This document shows, in pieces, positions 59,237 through 64,000 of a stretch of DNA of 64,000 nt. Position numbers and translations under genes: made by a program. Source of the DNA: Bacillota bacterium (GTDB taxonomy: Bacteria; Bacillota; UBA4882; UBA8346); the NCBI GenBank assembly GCA_023429995.1, contig JAEZCE010000045.1:1-64000 (forward strand), read 5' to 3'. The notes under the pieces are model-generated. The model was not told the origin of the DNA. It saw nothing but the letters and a program-made list of their open reading frames with translations, and did no database searches. The number at the start of each line of letters is the position of its first letter. The first letter of the stretch is position 1.

Positions 59237-60577
59237 ATGTTTTCCAAAAAGCAAGTCACCGCTGGAGGGTTTATTTTATTAATCGCCATGATGCTCGGAA
59301 GCGGAATTTTATGGTTTGGGACGGCCCAAGCGAAGTTTGGGAGCTTGGGGTACCATGCTTTAAAGATCAATGGAAATTTCGTCAGCGAAGCGGTTTTTCA
59401 CGAAGAACAAAACAGGTTTTTCCAACGTTGGCGCCGTACGGCGGCGATGTTGCGCAAGTCCGATGAAGAACGCAATGATTTGCTTGTTGATACGATTATC
59501 GAAAGGGTGGTAGTGGAGGAATTCCTGTTGAAAAGCTCCGGCGTTCAAGCGGGGCCGCAGGAAATCGAAGCCTACCTGAATCGTTTCATTAAAACCAAAT
59601 ATGCAACGGAATCTGAATTCCATGAATATCTCGACAGTGTTTCCTGTGAGGGCGAAGAGGATTTAAAAAAATTAATCCGGATTTATTTGCTGAAATTGAA
59701 GTGTTTTCCCGCTATTGCTTTGCAATATGACGTTCAAGTTTCCCAACCGGAGATTGAAGGGGCTTATCAACGCCAAAAGACGGAAAATTGGTCGGTGGTC
59801 CTGCAACATATTTTGCTCTCTCCCCAGAAAAACAGGGGTCTCCAAAGCCAATGGAAGCTGGCCTCGGAGATTACCGGGCAATTGGAAAAGGGAGCTGATT
59901 TTGCAACGATGGCCCGGAAGTATTCCGATGATCCGGAAAGCCAAGATAAAGGGGGACTGCTGGAACCTTTGGCTAAAGAAAAAGTGCCCCCGGCCTTTGC
60001 CGCCAAAATTTTTGGCGCTAAGCCCGGAGAAGTTATTGCCCCGTTTTTAACGGATTACGGGATAGAAATCCTCAAGGTGGTCAAGTTGAATGGTTTTTAT
60101 CATTCCCGGGATGAAATTGCGGACATGCTTGTGGTTGAGAAATTTGAAAAATCTCCCCGCTTTGTGGATTGGCTTGCCAAAGTGAAAGGAACGATGAAAA
60201 TTGAAATTACCGATCCGGCGCTGGCTGCCTATGGAGCGTTCAAAAATCAAAAATATCAAACAGCCGCCGGTCTGTATCTTAAAGCGTACCGCCGCTATCA
60301 ACAGGAGTTCTATTTTTACCGGGCTTTTCAAAGTTGCCGGGCGGCCGGAAATTGGGATCAAGTGGTGTATTTAAGTCAAGTCGGGATTAAGAAGTTTGGG
60401 ATGAAGGTTCCGTATTACATTTATGGCGCCGAGGGACTATGCCATGAGAAGAAAAGGCCTCAAGCATTGAAGTTATTACAAACGGCCCTGGTTTTGAGCG
60501 CTGATAACGTGGTGGAGAAGGAGCAGGTCCTACAAATGGGCAATGAACTTGGTTTTGGGAAAGAAGTCGGGCGGTAA
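59237..60577 (+). CDS. Peptidyl-prolyl isomerase, SurA/PrsA-type
   Basis: A 446-residue protein; ATG 59237 lies 6 nt after GGAGGGAG. N-terminal membrane anchor or signal peptide (AGGFILLIAMMLGSGILWFG), SurA-N-like helices (VSEAVFHEEQNRFFQRWRRT), a parvulin rotamase domain at about 185-290 (VVLQHILLSPQKNRGLQSQW; EKGADFATMARKYSDDPESQ; KGGLLEPLAKEKVPPAFAAK), and a C-terminal TPR-like region (QYQTAAGLYLKAYRRYQQEF). Likely assists folding of exported proteins such as the cellulase encoded next. Confidence 0.85.
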   Translation: MFSKKQVTAGGFILLIAMMLGSGILWFGTAQAKFGSLGYHALKINGNFVSEAVFHEEQNRFFQRWRRTAAMLRKSDEERNDLLVDTIIERVVVEEFLLKSSGVQAGPQEIEAYLNRFIKTKYATESEFHEYLDSVSCEGEEDLKKLIRIYLLKLKCFPAIALQYDVQVSQPEIEGAYQRQKTENWSVVLQHILLSPQKNRGLQSQWKLASEITGQLEKGADFATMARKYSDDPESQDKGGLLEPLAKEKVPPAFAAKIFGAKPGEVIAPFLTDYGIEILKVVKLNGFYHSRDEIADMLVVEKFEKSPRFVDWLAKVKGTMKIEITDPALAAYGAFKNQKYQTAAGLYLKAYRRYQQEFYFYRAFQSCRAAGNWDQVVYLSQVGIKKFGMKVPYYIYGAEGLCHEKKRPQALKLLQTALVLSADNVVEKEQVLQMGNELGFGKEVGR

Positions 60578-60702
60578 AGGTAAAGAAGAGAATTTCCGGG
60601 TTCTTTGAAAGCAAATTTAAGGATTTGGAAAGGAGGGGTTTTGGAATCAATCATTCACCGACGAACCCGTTGGAATAAAAAGAGAAAGAAGGGATGGTAC
60701 GT

Positions 60703-62937
60703 ATGAAAAAAATCACTGGATTTATAATGGTAGTCCTGGCAATCGTGGCAGGAGGGGTATTGTTCCGGGCGGGCGCAGCCAGTTATAATTATGCGGACGC
60801 CGTTGCCAAAGCAACGGCTTGGTTTGACGCCAACCGCTGCGGCCCTGATGTGGCCGTGAATAACGTCTTTTCAAGCTGGCGAAGCGCTTGCCATACTTCG
60901 GATGCCGTTACCGGCGGTTTTCATGATGCCGGAGACCATGCTAAATTCGCACTGCCGGCCGCATTTTCCGCTTCGACTTTGGGCTGGTCGCTCTATGAAT
61001 TCAAGCCGGCATACGACAATGCCGGAGCCACAACCAAATTACTCCAGGAACTGAAAATTTTCAGCGATTACTTTTTGAAATCCTGGAACGGCGCCAGCAT
61101 GGTGATCCAGGTTGGAGACGGCGGCAGCGATCATGCCTATTGGGGACCGCCGGAAAATCAGACTACCTCCAGGCCCGTATCTTCATCCAGCACCGCTTCG
61201 GACATTATCGGGCAGACGGCGGCGGCTTTGGCCTTGATGTCCATTAATTACCGGAGCGTTGATGCCACATACGCCAACCAGTGTCTTACGACGGCTAAAG
61301 CCATGTTTAACGTGGCCAAAGCCAATCTTGGCCGGGGCACAGCAGCCAATGGCTATTATACCTCGAGTTCCAATTATGACGATTTGAGTTGGGCCGCGAT
61401 CTGGCTATCTGTCGCCACGGGCGATCAGAGCTATCTCAGCCCGGTTGACGCCTGGCTGGATCAAAAGAATGACGGCGGCGACAACAACTATCAAAAACCC
61501 TGGACTTTTTGCTGGGACGATTCGACCCTGGGCAATTTAATCATGATGTACAAATTGACCGGCAATCAAAAGTATTACAAGGGGATTATCTGGAATTTCG
61601 ATTGGTACACCAAGACGCTCACCAAGACCCCTTACGGTCTGCCCTATTTGAATCAATGGGCGGTATTGCGCTATGACGCGGCGGAAGCCGGTTTGATTTA
61701 CGTGATGTATAAGGAGTTCGGCCTTTCCAGCTATCTCACGGCGGCCAATCAAATCATCGATTATTCTCTGGGCGCCAATCCAAGCGGTATATGCTTTTTA
61801 ACCAATGTTGGCAGCAACTCGATTCGTCATCCGCATCACCGGGCCAATCAACCCAATCAAAACGACTCCTTCACTCACGGCATGGTCGGCGCATTAGCCG
61901 GCGGCCCCAATAACGATGATGGCGTTCAAGATCAGGTCAGCAATTATACAAACAATGAAGTGGCCCTCGACTATAACGCCTCGTTTTTACTGGGTTGCGC
62001 CGGCCGTTTGTATGTAGCCAACGGCGGACCCAGCGGCACTCCTGTTCCGACCCCGACTCCGGCTCCGGAATCCCCTCCGGGTAACGGTACCGGATTATTG
62101 GGCGCTTATTATCAAGGGACCGGTTTGGCCGGTACAGCCCTTGTGACCCGGGTGGATCCGACGGTCAATTTTAATTGGGGCGGAGGCTCTCCGAATCCGA
62201 GCGTTCCCAGCGACGGTTTTTCGGCCCGCTGGACCGGGCAGATTGAAGCCCGTACCACCGAAACTTACACTTTCTATTTGAATCACGACGATGGCGCCAG
62301 AATGTGGGTGAATAATGTTGCGGTCATTAATAGCTGGGCCGATCATGAAGCCGTCGAAGATACCGGTGCCATTGATTTGGTCATGGGACAAAAATACAAC
62401 ATTACGGTAGAGTTTTATGAAAATTCCGGCGACGCGACCTGCCAGTTGTCCTGGAGCACAGCCAACACCATCGCCAAGGAAATTGTGCCCACAACCCAGC
62501 TTTACAATTCGGCGGGTCCAACAGTGACACCGACGGTAACCCCGACAGTGACGCCTACGGTAACTCCGACAGTAACTCCAACGGTAACGCCGACAGTGAC
62601 TCCGACTCCGCCGGTGGCGGATGTGGTAGTGTCCTATGTCATTCAAAATGATTGGGGCAGTGGAGCGACAGTCAATATCACGATCAAAAATAACGGGACT
62701 TCCCCGATCTCCGGTTGGAAGCTGGCCTGGACTTTCCCAGGCAATCAGAAGATAACCAACGTTTGGAGCTGTAGTTATACCCAGAACGGAGCCGACGTCA
62801 ATGCGGCTAACCTTGGATATAACAATGTCATCCCGGCCGGAGGCAGCGTTAATTTTGGATTTAATCTCAGCTACAGCGGTTCAAACATTAAACCGCTCAG
62901 TTTTACTTTGAATGGAACTCCCTGCCAAGTCCAATAA
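60703..62937 (+). CDS. GH9 endoglucanase with PA14 and CBM2 domains
   Basis: A 744-residue secreted cellulase; ATG 60703 fits the RBS GAAGGG better than the ATG 9 nt upstream. Signal peptide 1-26. GH9 catalytic domain about 27-445: catalytic base in GGFHDAGDHAKFALP, HPHHRANQPNQNDSF and the acid Glu in NYTNNEVALDYNASF. Then a PA14-like domain (about 465-605: LLGAYYQGTGLAGTALVTRV; FYLNHDDGARMWVNNVAVIN), a linker of PTVT repeats and a CBM2 cellulose-binding domain (635-744). Cleaves beta-1,4-glucan. Its stop codon overlaps a truncated GH12 gene. Confidence 0.9.
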   Translation: MKKITGFIMVVLAIVAGGVLFRAGAASYNYADAVAKATAWFDANRCGPDVAVNNVFSSWRSACHTSDAVTGGFHDAGDHAKFALPAAFSASTLGWSLYEFKPAYDNAGATTKLLQELKIFSDYFLKSWNGASMVIQVGDGGSDHAYWGPPENQTTSRPVSSSSTASDIIGQTAAALALMSINYRSVDATYANQCLTTAKAMFNVAKANLGRGTAANGYYTSSSNYDDLSWAAIWLSVATGDQSYLSPVDAWLDQKNDGGDNNYQKPWTFCWDDSTLGNLIMMYKLTGNQKYYKGIIWNFDWYTKTLTKTPYGLPYLNQWAVLRYDAAEAGLIYVMYKEFGLSSYLTAANQIIDYSLGANPSGICFLTNVGSNSIRHPHHRANQPNQNDSFTHGMVGALAGGPNNDDGVQDQVSNYTNNEVALDYNASFLLGCAGRLYVANGGPSGTPVPTPTPAPESPPGNGTGLLGAYYQGTGLAGTALVTRVDPTVNFNWGGGSPNPSVPSDGFSARWTGQIEARTTETYTFYLNHDDGARMWVNNVAVINSWADHEAVEDTGAIDLVMGQKYNITVEFYENSGDATCQLSWSTANTIAKEIVPTTQLYNSAGPTVTPTVTPTVTPTVTPTVTPTVTPTVTPTPPVADVVVSYVIQNDWGSGATVNITIKNNGTSPISGWKLAWTFPGNQKITNVWSCSYTQNGADVNAANLGYNNVIPAGGSVNFGFNLSYSGSNIKPLSFTLNGTPCQVQ

Positions 62938-63620
62938 GCTGATGATTTGGATTAACCATCAAGGCGGGCCGCAACCGGCGGGTTCCAAAGTTGCCACAGT
63001 AACCATCGCCGGAACCGGCTGGGATGTTTGGTTTAGTCAAATGGGTTGGAAATATGTCGCTTATGTCAGAACCCCTCCCCCCCGCCACTTCCGTCAATTT
63101 TGATATCAATGCCTTCATCAAAGATTGTGTGTCCCGGGGATATATTCAAAATTCGTGGTATTTGATTGATGTGGAAGCGGGGTCTGAACTTTGGCAAAGC
63201 GGTGTGGGCTGCGCCTCCAATTCGTTTGCGGTTACAGTCAACGGGGGTTCCACTCCAACTCCGACTCCCACAGGAACGGTCACACCGACTCCGGGTAGTT
63301 CCGGTTATTGGGTATCTTATGCCATTCAAAATGATTGGGGTAGCGGAGCGACGATTGGGGTGACCCTCAAGAACAACAGTACAGCGCCGCTTAGTAATTG
63401 GACCTTGGGCTGGAATTTCCCGGGCAACCAAAAAATCACCAATCTCTGGAACGGCGCCTATACCCAGAGCGGCTCGGCCGTGACAGTCAAAAATTCAAAT
63501 TATAACGGTGATATCCAGGCGGGGGGTACAACCAGTTTCGGGTTCAACATTACCTGCAGCGGTTCCAACGCCAAACCGACCGGTTTTACCCTCAATGGCG
63601 CGGCAGCCGGGGTTCAATAA
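62933..63620 (+). pseudogene. GH12-CBM2 endoglucanase, N-terminus missing and frameshifted
   Basis: From AATAAGCTG at 62933 the frame reads NKLMIWINHQGGPQPAGSK, then TIAGTGWDVWFSQMGWKYVA, the second half of a GH12 cellulase, including the acid/base region in SWYLIDVEAGSELWQSGVG further on. The first half is absent. One extra C in a 7-C tract near 63075 shifts the frame from YVRTPP to PATSVNFDINAFIKDCVSRG. A PTPTPTG linker and a CBM2 follow, closely similar to that of the GH9 gene. No start codon or RBS; not functional as it stands. Confidence 0.8.
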
Positions 63621-63638
63621 AGTCATTTATCTTATAAC

Positions 63639-63666
63639 GAGTGGAACCGGGAAACCGGTTCCGCTC
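63639..63666 (+). terminator. Intrinsic terminator
   Basis: GAGTGGAACCGG-gaaa-CCGGTTCCGCTC: a 12-bp stem with one G-C mismatch and a GNRA loop, 19 nt after the GH12-CBM2 stop. No T run follows. Confidence 0.7.
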
Positions 63667-64000
63667 ATCCGGAATAACTATATGAGTTGAAATAAATAAT
63701 CTGACCAAAATCCAAAAGAAACGGAAAAATTGGGGTTATGCCCAGGCCGACAGTTGGTTGAGACCTCACTCTCACTCTCGCTCTCCCCCTGAAGGCCCTG
63801 AATGGGGGGAGAGTAACCCCACGCGCACAAAGTGCGTGCTGCCTTTGGGGCCTAAAGGATTTAGGCGACATCGGCTAGGGTTACCCTTCCACTTGATTCA
63901 ACAACCTTGAGCGACTTCGCAAGGGTTAGGTCAAATAGGCGTTCACTTCTAACAGTGACTTCTGGCAACAATAAAATTTAATTCAACATATATAGTACAG
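63667..64000. other. Gene-free right end with hairpins
   Basis: TCTCCCCC (about 63780-63788) pairs with GGGGGAGA (about 63805-63813), CACGCGCAC-aaa-GTGCGTG (about 63820-63840) forms a further hairpin, and AACCTTGAGCGA with TCGCAAGGGTT (about 63901-63928) another. A CTCACTCTCACTCTCGCTCT purine/pyrimidine tract precedes them. No coding pattern. It may be a structured repeat of the same general kind as PR1. Confidence 0.4.

Noticed and set aside
62515..62611. CRISPR-like or satellite repeat
   Set aside because: The short period repeats encode the Pro-Thr-Val-Thr linker of the cellulase.
62095..62646. Minus-strand frame rich in Arg, His and Cys opposite the GH9 linker
   Set aside because: Its composition comes from reading the PTVT linker repeats backwards.

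Overview
The window looks like the chromosome of an anaerobic, plant-fibre-degrading, probably spore-forming Bacillota with a double membrane (a Limnochordia/Hydrogenispora-type organism would fit, but that placement is inference). Support: a Firmicute-style rpsF-ssb-rpsR ... rplI-lonC-dnaB housekeeping block with the sporulation-type Lon protease; strong AGGAGG ribosome binding sites; an Mla-type lipid transport operon whose MCE protein ends in a beta-rich tail with a terminal Phe, as in diderm Firmicutes; a SurA/PrsA-like chaperone; and a GH9 cellulase with CBM2.

Positions 1-17400 form an accessory island. It holds small, unrelated, mostly plus-strand genes: a secreted C10 protease, ParE, HigBA and MazEF toxin-antitoxin modules, GNATs, a methyltransferase, PhzF, VOC, and unknown secreted proteins. 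Many are frameshifted or truncated. Genes from 0.5 to 11.7 kb are repeatedly followed, just after the stop codon, by a 90-260 nt structured element in the same orientation. I see seven related copies (A-G), several of them shortened, and one doubtful copy. The stems change sequence between copies but keep pairing, while loop and linker motifs are conserved. The layout resembles an integron cassette array, but the elements do not match canonical attC sites and no integrase is visible. Inverted copies of a second palindromic repeat (25-195 and 17222-17400) bracket the island, and an IS110/IS1111 element lies at 14.5-15.9 kb.

From 17.6 kb the gene content is chromosomal. 17.6-21.8 kb: an Fe-S scaffold-like protein with GGGtGRT protein, a TrmN6-like methyltransferase, a 50-residue Cys-rich protein, and a CheY-like regulator. 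21.9-29.5 kb: ZIP transporter, citramalate synthase, a peptidoglycan-binding protein, and the mlaE-mlaF-mlaD operon. 29.8-38.1 kb: gcvH, DUF951, rpsF-ssb-rpsR, a MazG-like gene, rplI, lonC, a beta-propeller protein and dnaB. 38.2-41 kb: a coiled-coil membrane protein, a MITE-like palindrome and a CorC/HlyC-type transporter.

41.1-49.2 kb is a complete minus-strand Bat-type operon (moxR, DUF58, a lipoprotein with a BatD-like layout, batA, batB, batC, batD, batE). 49.6-58.9 kb carries an HD hydrolase, DNA polymerase IV, a CPBP protease, psd-pssA, an L,D-transpeptidase, pncA-pncB and a nitroreductase. The right end has the foldase and a GH9-PA14-CBM2 cellulase fused at its 3' edge to a decapitated, frameshifted GH12-CBM2 gene. 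No rRNA, tRNA or CRISPR array was seen.
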